Assembly: GCA_028284935.1 (NCBI GenBank)
Contig: JANQQQ010000010.1
Location: forward strand, 1 to 64,000
Origin: Croceivirga sp.
GTDB lineage: Bacteria; Bacteroidota; Bacteroidia; Flavobacteriales; Flavobacteriaceae
Direction of reading: 5' to 3'
DNA: 64,000 bases
The first letter of the stretch is position 1, and every line of letters begins with the position of its first letter. The notes under the pieces are model-generated. The model was not told the origin of the DNA. It did not search any database and saw only the letters and a list, made by a program, of their open reading frames with translations. Shown here piece after piece: positions 1-8,757 of this stretch. A program made the translations under genes and the position numbers.

Positions 1-957
1 CTTTATCGGCCAGGTTCGCTCATACATATGTACATGGCCGTACAAACAAAAATCCACTCCATATAATTCGTACAGCGGAACGAGGTCACGGATGGCCACT
101 ACACCGTAGGTAGACAAACCTATATAGGTATCCCCATTATCATTTTCTTCCGAACTATAGGGCGGATGATGATGCATCGTAATTTTCCAGGTGGCGGTCG
201 ATTTCGCCAAAGCTTGCTCCAACCAGTTATATTGCTCTGAATTTTCGGTAACATCACGATTGGTATCAATTACAAAAAACTCGGCGTTGCCGTAGGTAAA
301 GGAATAATAATACTCCGGTTTTGGGTTTGCCATGTACTGATAGTAGTATTCCGAATCATTCTCATGATTCCCTAGGGCAGTATACATGGGAATGCGACTC
401 ATTAACTGATGTCCGTCAGGCAGGAACTGTTCGGTCCAGTCCGTAACCCTCAACCCATTGTCCACCAAATCTCCGACATGGACTACAAAATTTGGCCTGC
501 TGTTCCATACCTTTTCCGAAATTCGCCTCCACACTATCGTGTCCTTTACTTTACTTTGATTTCTTTGGGAGTCGCCAACCAAAGCGAAGGAAAAAGCAGT
601 GTTGTCATTTACATTTGTTTTGAAGGTAAATACCTTGCTCGAGAAGGTATTTCCATCTTCAGATGTGATGTCTACCCTCCAGAAATAGTTGGTTTCGGTT
701 TCCAAACCAACAAGCGCCACCTCATGCATTTTCTTAAGGCCTTCGCTAGCTGTACTTAACGATAGATTAGGAGACTCAGCACCCGCTAAAGCATTTCCAT
801 ACCTAACTACGGCCCTTGTAGAGCCTTCCGTTTCAAATAAAACACGCATGCTCGTTTTGGTCGAATATTGAAGATACGGTTTAACCTTGAACTCCTGTGC
901 ACTTAGTCTGGAAAGTAACATTACTAGAATGAGGAGAATAACTGGATTTTTTTTCAC
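1..957 (-). CDS. Purple-acid-phosphatase-like metallophosphoesterase, secreted (3' end cut by window)
   Basis: The reverse strand is open from a GTG at 957 to the window edge, giving 319 residues with the C-terminus missing. A TAA lies directly upstream in frame, so GTG is the first possible start. Residues 1-21 form a signal peptide ending in SAQ. A fibronectin-like domain (about 25-112) precedes a calcineurin-type phosphoesterase domain. The metal-binding motifs appear in order: GDS (128-130), GDLVDN (162-167), GNHE (196-199), HHHPPY (262-267) and GHVHMYERTWP (from 307). This order and the YERTWP tail fit the purple acid phosphatase family, which hydrolyses phosphomonoesters outside the cytoplasm. 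The substrate cannot be told from sequence. It stands alone, with 583 gene-free bases behind its start. Confidence 0.9.
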   Translation of the reverse strand, partial: MKKNPVILLILVMLLSRLSAQEFKVKPYLQYSTKTSMRVLFETEGSTRAVVRYGNALAGAESPNLSLSTASEGLKKMHEVALVGLETETNYFWRVDITSEDGNTFSSKVFTFKTNVNDNTAFSFALVGDSQRNQSKVKDTIVWRRISEKVWNSRPNFVVHVGDLVDNGLRVTDWTEQFLPDGHQLMSRIPMYTALGNHENDSEYYYQYMANPKPEYYYSFTYGNAEFFVIDTNRDVTENSEQYNWLEQALAKSTATWKITMHHHPPYSSEENDNGDTYIGLSTYGVVAIRDLVPLYELYGVDFCLYGHVHMYERTWPIK

Positions 958-1540
958 TTACCAATCTCTTTGAATCGTTTAAACTAGAAATACGAATTTA
1001 TTATTTGTAAACTTTATTTACTTTCTTTAAATATTATAATAGTGTTAATGATTTTAAATTCAAAGAAGATGTAATGTGAAATAGTCTTTCTAAATAGGTT
1101 AGTCCATACTTCATTTAATTTAACCTTCGAACGCCCACAAAAAATAGCACAAAAATCGGTTAGTAATTGAAGCTTCATTACCGTTCCAAAGCTGTTCTAT
1201 ACAAGATTACATTATTTCGTGGTTTGGAATCGTATCCTCAAAAAAAGTACTAAAAACAAAAAAAACAATTGAAACACAACCAAAGCTTAGCGCAAAAATT
1301 GATGAGAGTACTGAGAATAAATTGTTTGACCTGATATGCTCTCCTTTTTTCTTATCCAACAGTGCATATTTTCATCAGATATCTTCCCTAAACAGAGCGT
1401 AATTCTTATTCAATAATTGAAACCTGACGAAGACCATTAAGGATTTGGAGCCTATTTTGAAAGGTAAATTCTATATTAAGTTATTCCAAGCCATTTTTGT
1501 GATGCTCCGTTTTTGACTTATTTCGCAAAAAAATTTACCT
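958..1540. other. Gene-free, A+T-rich gap between divergent genes
   Basis: No intact gene is visible in these 583 bases. They must hold the promoters of the phosphatase (leftward) and the nucleotidase operon (rightward), but I find no clean TAnnTTTG box for either. A short reverse-strand open stretch ending near 1423, with a C-terminal-looking peptide that ends in QVSIIE, might be gene debris; it is too short to assign. Confidence 0.4.
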
Positions 1541-2062
1541 ATGATCATTTTTGTGGATATGGATGAAGTCATTGCCGATGCATATCAAAGGCATATTGAT
1601 TGGTACAACCAAGCATTTGATGGAGATTTTACAAAAGAAGATTGTCTCGGAAAGGAGTTTTGGCAATGTGTACCTGATTCCCATCAAAAAAGCGTTAGGG
1701 CGCATGCTTCACATGTCGGTTTTTTTAAAGACCTCGGGGTAATGCAAAATAGTCAAGAAGTCCTTGAACAATTGAATAGGGAGCATGACGTATATATTGC
1801 TTCGGCCGCCATGCAATTTCCCAATTCCCTTAAAGAGAAATCAGATTGGTTGGATGAACACTTTCCCTTTATCCCCTGGAAACAACGAATACTTTGTGGT
1901 CATAAGCATATCTTGAAAGGCGATTTGTTGATTGATGACCGCAGCTATAATCTCGAAAACTTTAAGGGACGAAGCCTATTGTTTACTTCTCCCCATAACA
2001 TCGAAAACAATGATTTTGAACGGGTATCCTCATGGAAAGAAATAGCTTCGCTACTTTTATAA
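1541..2062 (+). CDS. 5'(3')-deoxyribonucleotidase-like HAD phosphatase
   Basis: A 173-residue cytoplasmic protein with no signal peptide. The N-terminus carries the HAD motif I signature VDMDEVIAD (residues 5-13), whose first Asp would be the nucleophile. The C-terminal LIDDRSYNLENF (about 130-141) fits HAD motif IV with its acidic metal ligands. Overall length and layout match the NT5C family, which dephosphorylates deoxyribonucleoside monophosphates. The usual Gly after the second Asp of motif I is replaced by Glu. It is first in a tight trio: its TAA is followed after one base by the next ATG. Function is inferred from family motifs; a different small phosphate ester could be the substrate. 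Confidence 0.85.
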   Translation: MIIFVDMDEVIADAYQRHIDWYNQAFDGDFTKEDCLGKEFWQCVPDSHQKSVRAHASHVGFFKDLGVMQNSQEVLEQLNREHDVYIASAAMQFPNSLKEKSDWLDEHFPFIPWKQRILCGHKHILKGDLLIDDRSYNLENFKGRSLLFTSPHNIENNDFERVSSWKEIASLLL

Positions 2063-2063
2063 G

Positions 2064-2777
2064 ATGTTAAAGCATATAGGCATTCCGTTTTTTGTGGTAA
2101 TCATACAATCCTGTATCGCACAAAGTAATTTGGTGGAGGGTGTTGAACAAGTACAGCTCTCCGAAAATCTACAGTATTATCTGTATTATCCCGACACTTA
2201 TTTTTCCCAAGTAGATGAAGATTTCGGATTATTACTTTTTTTACACGGTGGGGGCGAATCTGGTGAAGAACTTGACGAATTAAAGAAAAATGGTCCACCT
2301 AAAATGATGGCTGATGGCTATCCTTTTCCTTTTTTGGTATTAGCGCCGCAAAATCCTTATGAAAAGCGATGGTGGGATGTTAGGGCTGTGAATACCTTGT
2401 TGGATTCGATTGTTGCCCACAATAGAGTGGACAAAAGACGAATATATCTTACTGGATTGAGTAGGGGAGGAAGTGCTGCTTGGGAGATGGCCGTTCAGTT
2501 TCCAGATAAATTCGCCGCACTGGCAGTAGTTTGCGGAATGGCTCCCACGCCCTATGCACATTGGTTGAATAGGCAGATGCCCATTTGGGTATTTCACGGA
2601 TCGGAAGATAAGGTGATTCCAGTTTCGGAATCTGACAAAATGGTAAAAAAGCTGAAAGAACTGAAATTTGATATACAGTATTCCCGCTATGAGGGAGTAG
2701 GGCATAATTCCTGGAGCCGAGCCTATGAAACTGATGAATTGTACCAATGGATGAATCAACAAAAAAAACCGGAATGA
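2064..2777 (+). CDS. Secreted alpha/beta hydrolase (prolyl-oligopeptidase/PHB-depolymerase-type esterase)
   Basis: 237 residues with an N-terminal export signal (about 1-20, ending near CIAQS). The oxyanion-hole region reads LFLHGGGESG. The nucleophile elbow is GLSRGG (about 131-136) with Ser as catalytic residue, followed by an Asp in HGSEDKVIP (about 195) and a His in GVGHNSW (about 214), completing the triad. This layout fits the short secreted esterases of the dienelactone hydrolase or PHB-depolymerase clan. The natural ester or peptide substrate is unknown. It begins one base after the nucleotidase stop and its TGA overlaps the ATG of the VanX-like gene, so the three genes are probably one transcript with coupled translation. 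Confidence 0.85.
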   Translation: MLKHIGIPFFVVIIQSCIAQSNLVEGVEQVQLSENLQYYLYYPDTYFSQVDEDFGLLLFLHGGGESGEELDELKKNGPPKMMADGYPFPFLVLAPQNPYEKRWWDVRAVNTLLDSIVAHNRVDKRRIYLTGLSRGGSAAWEMAVQFPDKFAALAVVCGMAPTPYAHWLNRQMPIWVFHGSEDKVIPVSESDKMVKKLKELKFDIQYSRYEGVGHNSWSRAYETDELYQWMNQQKKPE

Positions 2778-3493
2778 AACCTCTTTTGATTTTTTTGGGA
2801 ATACTAGCCCTTAGTTGCTGCAAGCAGAAATCGGTGGTTTCCTCCCCTATGGAAACCAAAGAACAGCAAGTTCAAGTTATGGATACTGTTGAGGTAAATA
2901 CGGAACAACAAATGCCAAAAATCAAAGAATTTGGGGATTTGGCGGATACTACTTTTGTCCGATTGGCGGATTATAGTCACGATTTTGCTTATGACATGCG
3001 CTATGCTACAGAGAACAATTTTTTAAAGGCGAAAGTATACGACTGTCCCGAATGCTATGTGCGAACAAAGACGGCCAAAGCATTAATTGAGGTCAATGCG
3101 GCATTTCTTGAAAAAGGGTATCGTATTAAGTTTTTTGACTGTTACCGACCTAATTCCGTACAGCATAAAATGTGGAAGTTGTTTCCCAATCCGCAATATG
3201 TGGCGAATCCGGTAAAGGGATCCATTCATAACAAGGGCGGTGCCGTGGACATTACTTTGGTTGATACGGAAGGGGAGGAACTCGATATGGGTACCGATTT
3301 TGACTTCTTTGGAAAAAAGGCCCATCATGACCATATGGATTTACCCAAAGAGGTATTGGATAACCGAAAGCTACTAAAAGAAACCATGGAAAAACATGGT
3401 TTTTGGGGTATCCGGACAGAGTGGTGGCATTACAACCTTTCGGGGGGGAGCAATGATAGGGTGGCAGATTTTACATGGGAATGTGATCAGTAG
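2774..3493 (+). CDS. VanX/DdpX-like D-alanyl-D-alanine dipeptidase, lipoprotein
   Basis: I place the start at ATG 2774, not the in-frame ATG at 2747. ATG 2774 overlaps the preceding TGA as ATGA and gives a clean lipoprotein signal (MKPLLIFLGILALSC, lipobox ALSC). The mature protein has the M15D dipeptidase layout: DCYRP (Arg about 124), the zinc-binding HNKGGAVDIT (His152, Asp159) and EWWHY with Glu216 as base and His219 as third zinc ligand. All key residues are present. VanX-type enzymes cut D-Ala-D-Ala; a lipidated envelope form in a non-resistant background more likely recycles peptidoglycan peptides than gives glycopeptide resistance. That role is inference. Confidence 0.87.
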   Translation: MKPLLIFLGILALSCCKQKSVVSSPMETKEQQVQVMDTVEVNTEQQMPKIKEFGDLADTTFVRLADYSHDFAYDMRYATENNFLKAKVYDCPECYVRTKTAKALIEVNAAFLEKGYRIKFFDCYRPNSVQHKMWKLFPNPQYVANPVKGSIHNKGGAVDITLVDTEGEELDMGTDFDFFGKKAHHDHMDLPKEVLDNRKLLKETMEKHGFWGIRTEWWHYNLSGGSNDRVADFTWECDQ

Positions 3494-3497
3494 TTAA

Positions 3498-3809
3498 TTA
3501 TGCCCAAGTATTCCTGATTTTTACATAGGAATCGGTTGGTAACCAATAAAAGGGATGGTTCCATCTGCTTTCTTCAAACCATGCTGGAAATACCTTGGGA
3601 AATCCATAAAAGTTGGTAATAAACAATGTCATGGAAATGACGAGATACCCTACGGACATGAGCATCCGGTTTATGGGAACAAAACCGTAGGGCTGAAACA
3701 GCAACAGGATAAGGCCGGCAAGCAAAGGAAGCACAATAAAGGTATCTCGCTTATCCACGACAGAATGTTCAAAAGGGTAAGAGGTGTGTAACCAGTTCCA
3801 GTTGACCAT
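3498..3809 (-). pseudogene. Truncated LytTR-regulator membrane domain
   Basis: A 103-residue reverse-strand frame with two strong hydrophobic segments (about 23-44 and 48-70) around the sequence FQPYGF. The opening (TSYPFEHSVVDKRDTFIV) and the GFPKVFPAWFEE stretch resemble the N-terminal membrane part of flavobacterial LytTR-family transcription regulators. Those proteins continue with further helices and a C-terminal DNA-binding domain, which is missing: the frame stops 4 bases from the end of the convergent vanX-like gene. I read it as a remnant left by a deletion, but a small functional membrane protein cannot be excluded. Confidence 0.45.
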
Positions 3810-3978
3810 TTCCCGAGATTTTTAGTGTATTTAGCTCCGTCCTCCTAATGGAGGGAGGAATGTACTCCTTTATTTATGGTTAAAATTAGGCAATTCCATA
3901 GAACGCTGGTATTGACCAAAATTTAGATTTTGGCCATCATAAAGTAGCGGATTATAAGTGACATCATGCTTCAATAGA

Positions 3979-4012
3979 CAAAAAAACGGTTTAAGTATTA
4001 CCTTAAACCGTT
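3979..4012 (-). terminator. Rho-independent terminator of the choice-of-anchor I lipoprotein gene
   Basis: A perfect 11-bp stem (AACGGTTTAAG at 3985-3995 pairing with 4002-4012) and a 6-base loop. Read on the minus strand it is followed by a run of T. It lies 33 bases past the stop codon of the gene at 4045-5646. Confidence 0.85.
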
Positions 4013-4044
4013 CTTGATATTAATTGGAAGATTACCGTCTTTTA

Positions 4045-5646
4045 TTACTTGTAATAGATATTCAAATTGGCGTTGTCTGGAAATTCGTTGGCGACAACCA
4101 ATAACGTTCTACCATTAGGGCTATCTTCTGGGCTGATTACCAACAGTCCTTCGGGAGAAGTATTGCGGAGTCTTTGTACAAAACGGGGATTGAAAACGTC
4201 GTTGATATTGTACACTAAAACATCACCACTTCTTTCCAATCCAATAATAGCGAAAGTATCCGCACCATCTGAATAAGTGGTAACGGCTTCTGGTTCCGTG
4301 CCTTTATCATCAGATCTATTTTCCGGGTAGTTTCCAAAATCAAAAAGGGTTAGCAGGGAGAACTCATTACCAGAATCAAAAAGTAACTCTCCTGTTGTAG
4401 TCCAAATCGAGAAAGAACGCGCTCCATACCCATAAATCTGGTCGATATCACCGTCATTATCCGAATCGCCATTTGCTGTGGTTACTTTCAAACGTCCTAG
4501 ATTTTCTGGCAATTGTAAAGTTGCCGCGTCGGGGTAGGCAGTTGGATCCAAGGTCAAATCATCACCCCGCTCTTCTTCCGAGTACCCGTCATAATCCCTA
4601 GCATCACCTTCGTTTGCGGTGATAATATAACCTGTACCTCCAATTTCAAAATAATCAATCGCATCCGGTTGGTAGAAGCTTAGGACAGGCCAAGTCCTTA
4701 GGTTACCGACCATTCCATCCTCATCACTTAAATCAAAAGGTACTTCCGAATAATCTTTTGTTCCCAAGGGATAGATATCGGTAATTGTTTTGGATGCAAT
4801 ATCCAACCTGGCAATACCATTGTTTTCCTGCAATGCGATGAATGCGGTCTGTGAATCCGATGAAACTGTTATATACTCGGGTTCAACATCCGTACTTAAG
4901 TCTGCCCCCGGTCCAAATACCCGAAAACCTTCGGCCTCGAGCATTGCTTCATTGGCGTTAAAGCCATCAAAGAATACTTGGGTCGCTGTCATGCTAGCCA
5001 CCTCAATAACGGTAATTGAGCCAACCGGATCTATGGTATAATCATCATTGGGTTCCCCTTCATTGGCTGCAAGGATATAGGTGCCATCTGGGGTAAACGT
5101 AACCATATCAGGTAATGCGCCAGCTGTAACCTGGGCCATTGGTGTGGTAAGATTGCTTGTGTCAAAAATAACTATGGAGCCATTATCCGTGGCCGTGGTA
5201 GCTTCCACGGCAATGGCCAACAAACCATTTTGTGAGGCAACACTGTTCACATTGCCCCCAAAAGCCGTGACGTCAATTGGCATCCCAATTTGTGGACTTG
5301 ACGGATCTGAAATATCAATTACATCCACTTCCATTGCTTCGGAATTTGTGGCGAAAACGGTTTGCGTATTCGCATCATAAGCAGCAATCTCGGGTACACC
5401 ATCACCTAGGCTAACCTGGGCTAAGGAGGAGAAAAAAGTGAGGCCGGTCCCATCCATTCCATCTGCTCCGTCCATGCCGTCCGCCCCATCCATTCCGTCG
5501 GTTCCATTTACCCCATCAACCCCATCCATTCCGTCTGCTCCATCGATGCCATCCATACCATCCATACCATCTTCACATGACGATAGTGTTACAAAAGCTC
5601 CTAACAGCAGAGCCATAAAAACATTTATTTTTTTTGTGATTTTCAT
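4045..5646 (-). CDS. Choice-of-anchor I beta-propeller lipoprotein with a collagen-like Gly-Asp tract
   Basis: 533 residues. Residues 1-24 are a lipoprotein signal (lipobox LSSC). Directly after the Cys come about 14 triplets of the form DG-M/A/I/V/T (residues about 26-67), a collagen-like Gly-X-Y tract that is extremely rich in Asp. The remaining 460 residues are a beta-propeller of the choice-of-anchor I type, with phrases such as VDVIDISDPSSP, AANEGEPNDDY, ITANEGDARDYDGY and the C-terminal GRTLLVVANE. Proteins of this family sit on the cell surface or are secreted; some are annotated as alkaline-phosphatase-like, but no catalytic motif is evident. The Asp-rich tract could bind calcium and act as a spacer from the membrane (inference). 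Monocistronic, with its own terminator. Confidence 0.85.
   Translation of the reverse strand: MKITKKINVFMALLLGAFVTLSSCEDGMDGMDGIDGADGMDGVDGVNGTDGMDGADGMDGADGMDGTGLTFFSSLAQVSLGDGVPEIAAYDANTQTVFATNSEAMEVDVIDISDPSSPQIGMPIDVTAFGGNVNSVASQNGLLAIAVEATTATDNGSIVIFDTSNLTTPMAQVTAGALPDMVTFTPDGTYILAANEGEPNDDYTIDPVGSITVIEVASMTATQVFFDGFNANEAMLEAEGFRVFGPGADLSTDVEPEYITVSSDSQTAFIALQENNGIARLDIASKTITDIYPLGTKDYSEVPFDLSDEDGMVGNLRTWPVLSFYQPDAIDYFEIGGTGYIITANEGDARDYDGYSEEERGDDLTLDPTAYPDAATLQLPENLGRLKVTTANGDSDNDGDIDQIYGYGARSFSIWTTTGELLFDSGNEFSLLTLFDFGNYPENRSDDKGTEPEAVTTYSDGADTFAIIGLERSGDVLVYNINDVFNPRFVQRLRNTSPEGLLVISPEDSPNGRTLLVVANEFPDNANLNIYYK
5450..5575 (-). repeat. In-gene tandem repeat coding Gly-X-Asp triplets
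   Basis: The coding sequence of the collagen-like tract is built from imperfect 9- and 18-base units (GAYGGNATG-type on the minus strand). The whole block encodes about 14 triplets with no frame breaks. Such repeats can change copy number by slippage in steps of 9 or 18 bases without losing frame. The antisense strand carries an open frame only because of this repetition. Confidence 0.8.
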
Positions 5647-5773
5647 AATGTTCAGTTAAGGTTAAACCTCAAAGATGAAACTTGAAATCAAAATGGGTAT
5701 TAAGGAAACAGAATTGTTATGTTAACAAAAAAGAGCCATTATCTGGTAACTTTAACCTTAGGTAATCTTTATG

Positions 5774-6955
5774 TTATAAAACTTTGATGCAGCATATAAC
5801 GATTCGCTTACTATTGGCCGCTGTTGTAAAAAATAAATAATCTTCCCCGCCATCCAATAGTTGGAACTTCTTTCGCAGTTGCTGAACGGTTTCTGGAAAG
5901 TTGCGCGTGGTTATATTGGCCCTAGTTCCAGTAAGTGATTTCATAGCCTTTTTTTGGTAGGGCAGGACCTTTTTGATTTTCAGGACCCTCCCGGGGAAAT
6001 CGATTTGTTCTTTTGAAGTATACAAATGCGAATGGGGCGCTATTTTTTTAAGTCCCAATTGCTTCCCCACACTATTGAACCTTCCCGCTTTTAAAATAGC
6101 AGCGTTGGGCTCATAGAGAAACCCTTCTGGGTGACCATATTTTACCTCGGACGTCTTTTCTTCATCCCATAAAAATGCAAAATGGACTTCCTTCTCTTTT
6201 TGTAGGTCGACGGTTTTTATCAAAAGAGATTCCTTTTTCTCTTTTTTTAGGATAAAAAGCACTTCCTTAACTTCGTTTTGAACGGCTACCACATGAATCT
6301 GAGCTACATTTTTAAGTACGTTTATCGCTGCGGTCAAATCGAGCAATGGGGAGGTTTTGAGCAAAACGGAATCGGTCCGTTCAAAAATCAAATCAATATT
6401 TTGTGGAATATTGGGTTCGCCTTCTTCCAACCGAAAAACTTTACCCTTGACATTATGCCGTCTTGAGGGGTCAACATAAATCCAATCAAATCGTTGCTTT
6501 TTATTCCTTAGAAATTCCGGACCATCCCCCACTAAAAAATCACAATTGCCAACTTTCAATATTTTAAAATTATGGGCAGCTATTTCAGATAGGTTTGCAT
6601 TCACTTCACAATGCGTTATGGTCTCCATTTTTTTGGAAAAGTAAAAACTGTCCACTCCAAGTCCTCCGGTCATATCCATCAGGGATTTTCCATCAACCAA
6701 GCGGGCCTTATATTCGGCTGTGATTTCCGAACTTGTTTGTTCAATATTCAGTTTGTTTGGATAGAAGATGTTGGAGGTATTGAACCAAGTAGGGAGCTTG
6801 TATTGACACTTTTTTTTGGCTTCCAGTTGTGCTACCAGTTCCCTTTGGGAAATATTGGGAAATACCGGTTTTTTTAGTAAAAGTGACAGGATATCAGTAT
6901 TCCAATTGTTTTTTATAAAATTCTGAGGACCAGATTTTAAAATGTCTTTATTCAA
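5774..6955 (-). CDS. PG_1098-type class I SAM-dependent RNA methyltransferase with THUMP-like domain
   Basis: 393 residues, cytoplasmic. The SAM-binding core lies at about 94-215: MTGGLGVDSFYF is motif I, an acidic HCEVN follows, then WIYVDPSRRHN (about 155-165) as the catalytic DPxR motif. The C-terminal third fits the THUMP-like domain found in this Bacteroidota family (prototype PG_1098 of Porphyromonas). The target RNA base is not known for most members. It lies directly downstream of the AI-2E family transporter gene on the same strand (8-base gap), so the two are probably cotranscribed with the DUF4159 gene further upstream. Confidence 0.85.
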   Translation of the reverse strand: MNKDILKSGPQNFIKNNWNTDILSLLLKKPVFPNISQRELVAQLEAKKKCQYKLPTWFNTSNIFYPNKLNIEQTSSEITAEYKARLVDGKSLMDMTGGLGVDSFYFSKKMETITHCEVNANLSEIAAHNFKILKVGNCDFLVGDGPEFLRNKKQRFDWIYVDPSRRHNVKGKVFRLEEGEPNIPQNIDLIFERTDSVLLKTSPLLDLTAAINVLKNVAQIHVVAVQNEVKEVLFILKKEKKESLLIKTVDLQKEKEVHFAFLWDEEKTSEVKYGHPEGFLYEPNAAILKAGRFNSVGKQLGLKKIAPHSHLYTSKEQIDFPGRVLKIKKVLPYQKKAMKSLTGTRANITTRNFPETVQQLRKKFQLLDGGEDYLFFTTAANSKRIVICCIKVL

Positions 6956-6963
6956 ACTAAAAC

Positions 6964-8070
6964 TTATACATTTTTAGTAAATTTTCGCACAAAGGCATTT
7001 TCCTTTAAAAACTCCTTTAAAATCACTTTAATGGCAGTATAACCGGGTACGGCAACCACCATGCCTACCACGCCAAAAAGGAGCCCTGCAATTATGATCA
7101 CAAGAAAAATTTCCAAAGGGTGCGAGCGAACACTGGTGGAAAAAATAAAGGGTTGCGAAAAGAAATTATCTACCATTTGGCCGACGAATACCCCTATCAA
7201 AACATAGGCCGCTTTTGGCAAAATCACTGTGCTGAAATCCATACCTAAATGACTGGTCATGGTCAATGTCACCATGATTACGGCACCTATTATCGGCCCA
7301 ACATAAGGGATAATATTGAACAGGGCACAGAGAAAAGCGATGACTATGGCATTGTCCACTCCCACTATCAAAAGGGTAATGGTATAAATGATAAAAAGGA
7401 TGCTCAGTTGAACCAATATTCCAATGAAGTATCGGGAAAGCAATCCATTAATTTTATCAATGGAAACCACCAAACTGCCTTCCTTCTTTTGGGGGACAAA
7501 CGTGAGCAGCCCGTTCTGTAAAAGTTTGCTATCCTTTAAAAAGAAAAAGGAGATAAAGAGCACGGAGAATAAACCTATACTAAAACTGCTGAGGACGTCT
7601 AAAAACGAATTTAAAATGTTGGGAATGAAATTGAGATTAAGACCTTCAAGAACACTCTTCTCCAGCTCCGAATTTTTGATCAACTCATTCAAATCTGTTG
7701 TGGAAGCCCCCATGTACTCCAAAATCTGCAGATACAGCGTATTTACATCAGCTTTTAAAGCTTCAATATCCAAGAGGGATAGACTTTTTCCTTGTTCATT
7801 GATCAAGGGTACGAAAAGGGCAATAATTCCCAACAGAATGGCGACAAAGATGATCATGGTAACAATGACGGCCAACGTATTTGGGAATTTCAATTTTCTT
7901 CGTAAAAGGAGGACTACGGGCCTGCCCAAAAGTGCAATTACCGCGGCTATGGCCAAATACGCTATGACGGACCTTATTTGATACAAAAAGTAAAGCGCCA
8001 GCACAATTCCAACGATAATGCCAACAGCCCTTAGGATTCCATTTGCAATACTTTTTGAGTTCTGGTTCAT
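6964..8070 (-). CDS. AI-2E family membrane transporter
   Basis: I choose ATG 8070, which overlaps the TGA of the upstream gene as ATGA; the longer frame to 8163 lies inside that gene and its extra 31 residues are not membrane-like. The resulting 368-residue protein has about eight hydrophobic segments in the usual AI-2E (PerM) layout: two pairs at the start, a polar loop around residues 95-170, then four or five helices. The FNIIPYVGPIIGA motif (about 265-277) and a C-terminal GMVVAVPGYTAIK are hallmark positions. Members export small molecules or ions; the substrate here is unknown. Translation is coupled to the DUF4159 gene. Confidence 0.9.
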   Translation of the reverse strand: MNQNSKSIANGILRAVGIIVGIVLALYFLYQIRSVIAYLAIAAVIALLGRPVVLLLRRKLKFPNTLAVIVTMIIFVAILLGIIALFVPLINEQGKSLSLLDIEALKADVNTLYLQILEYMGASTTDLNELIKNSELEKSVLEGLNLNFIPNILNSFLDVLSSFSIGLFSVLFISFFFLKDSKLLQNGLLTFVPQKKEGSLVVSIDKINGLLSRYFIGILVQLSILFIIYTITLLIVGVDNAIVIAFLCALFNIIPYVGPIIGAVIMVTLTMTSHLGMDFSTVILPKAAYVLIGVFVGQMVDNFFSQPFIFSTSVRSHPLEIFLVIIIAGLLFGVVGMVVAVPGYTAIKVILKEFLKENAFVRKFTKNV

Positions 8071-8735
8071 GAAGTAAAAACGTATTGTATAATATTGGCA
8101 CCCATCTGCAAGGCCCTGTTTCTTACCTCTTCCGGATCGTTGTGCACTGAGGGGTCTTCCCATCCGTCACCTAAGTCACTTTCATAGGTAAATAAAAGGA
8201 GCAAGCGCCCTTCGTGAAAAATTCCCAGTGCCTGAGGTCGCTCCCCATCATGCTCATGGATTTTAGGCAATCCATCGGGAAACTTAAATTTTTGATTGAA
8301 AATGGGATGATCCGTTCCCAATTCCTCCAAATCTTTTTCTGGAAATACTTTTTTTAGTTCTCGCCGTAAATAGGGTTCCATCCCATAATTATCATCCACA
8401 TGTAAAAACCCTCCTGCCATGAGATAGTTTCTAAGATTTTCTGCCTCACTATCCGAGAAGAACACATTACCATGACCCGTCATATGGAGGTATGGATAGG
8501 AGAAGATGGCTTCACTACCGGTTTCAACAGTTTCAGGCTTAGGCTCAATTCGCGTATCTATGTTCTGATTGCAAAATGCAATGAGATTTGGCAAAGCGGT
8601 TGGGTTGGAATACCAATCGCCACCACCACCATATTTCAGAATTGCTATCTCCTGTGATGCCATATCGTGAATCACAAAAAGAGTTAAAAGTGCGGTTGTG
8701 AATGTAAGTACTCTAATTCTGGTCCGAATAATCAT
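8067..8735 (-). CDS. DUF4159 domain secreted protein
   Basis: From ATG 8735 the protein has 222 residues with an export signal (MIIRTRIRVLTFTTALLTLF). Longer starts at 8759 or 8873 would run into the divergent DUF1223 gene and would place extra residues before the signal. The mature part carries the DUF4159 pattern: AILKYGGGGDWY, SYPYLHMTGHGN, GGFLHVDDNYG and HPIF, a class I glutamine-amidotransferase-like fold. No enzyme activity is established for this family. Its ATGA overlap with the AI-2E transporter gene indicates a shared role in the envelope. Confidence 0.83.
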   Translation of the reverse strand: MIIRTRIRVLTFTTALLTLFVIHDMASQEIAILKYGGGGDWYSNPTALPNLIAFCNQNIDTRIEPKPETVETGSEAIFSYPYLHMTGHGNVFFSDSEAENLRNYLMAGGFLHVDDNYGMEPYLRRELKKVFPEKDLEELGTDHPIFNQKFKFPDGLPKIHEHDGERPQALGIFHEGRLLLLFTYESDLGDGWEDPSVHNDPEEVRNRALQMGANIIQYVFTS

Positions 8736-8757
8736 TGGAATCAAAGTTAAGGTATTC

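Noticed and set aside
2774-3493. Glycopeptide resistance gene vanX
   Set aside because: The protein is a lipidated VanX-like dipeptidase, and no vanA/vanH-type ligase or dehydrogenase lies nearby; resistance is not supported.
5450-5575. CRISPR-like regular repeats
   Set aside because: Units are 9-18 bases, contiguous without spacers and in frame with a protein; this is a coding repeat.
5438-5659. Forward open frame of about 73 codons, Pro/Ser/Ile rich
   Set aside because: It is the antisense of the collagen-like tract; repetition alone keeps it open.
8698-8757. Upstream start for the DUF1223 gene
   Set aside because: It overlaps the divergent gene and puts extra residues before a good signal peptide at 8758.
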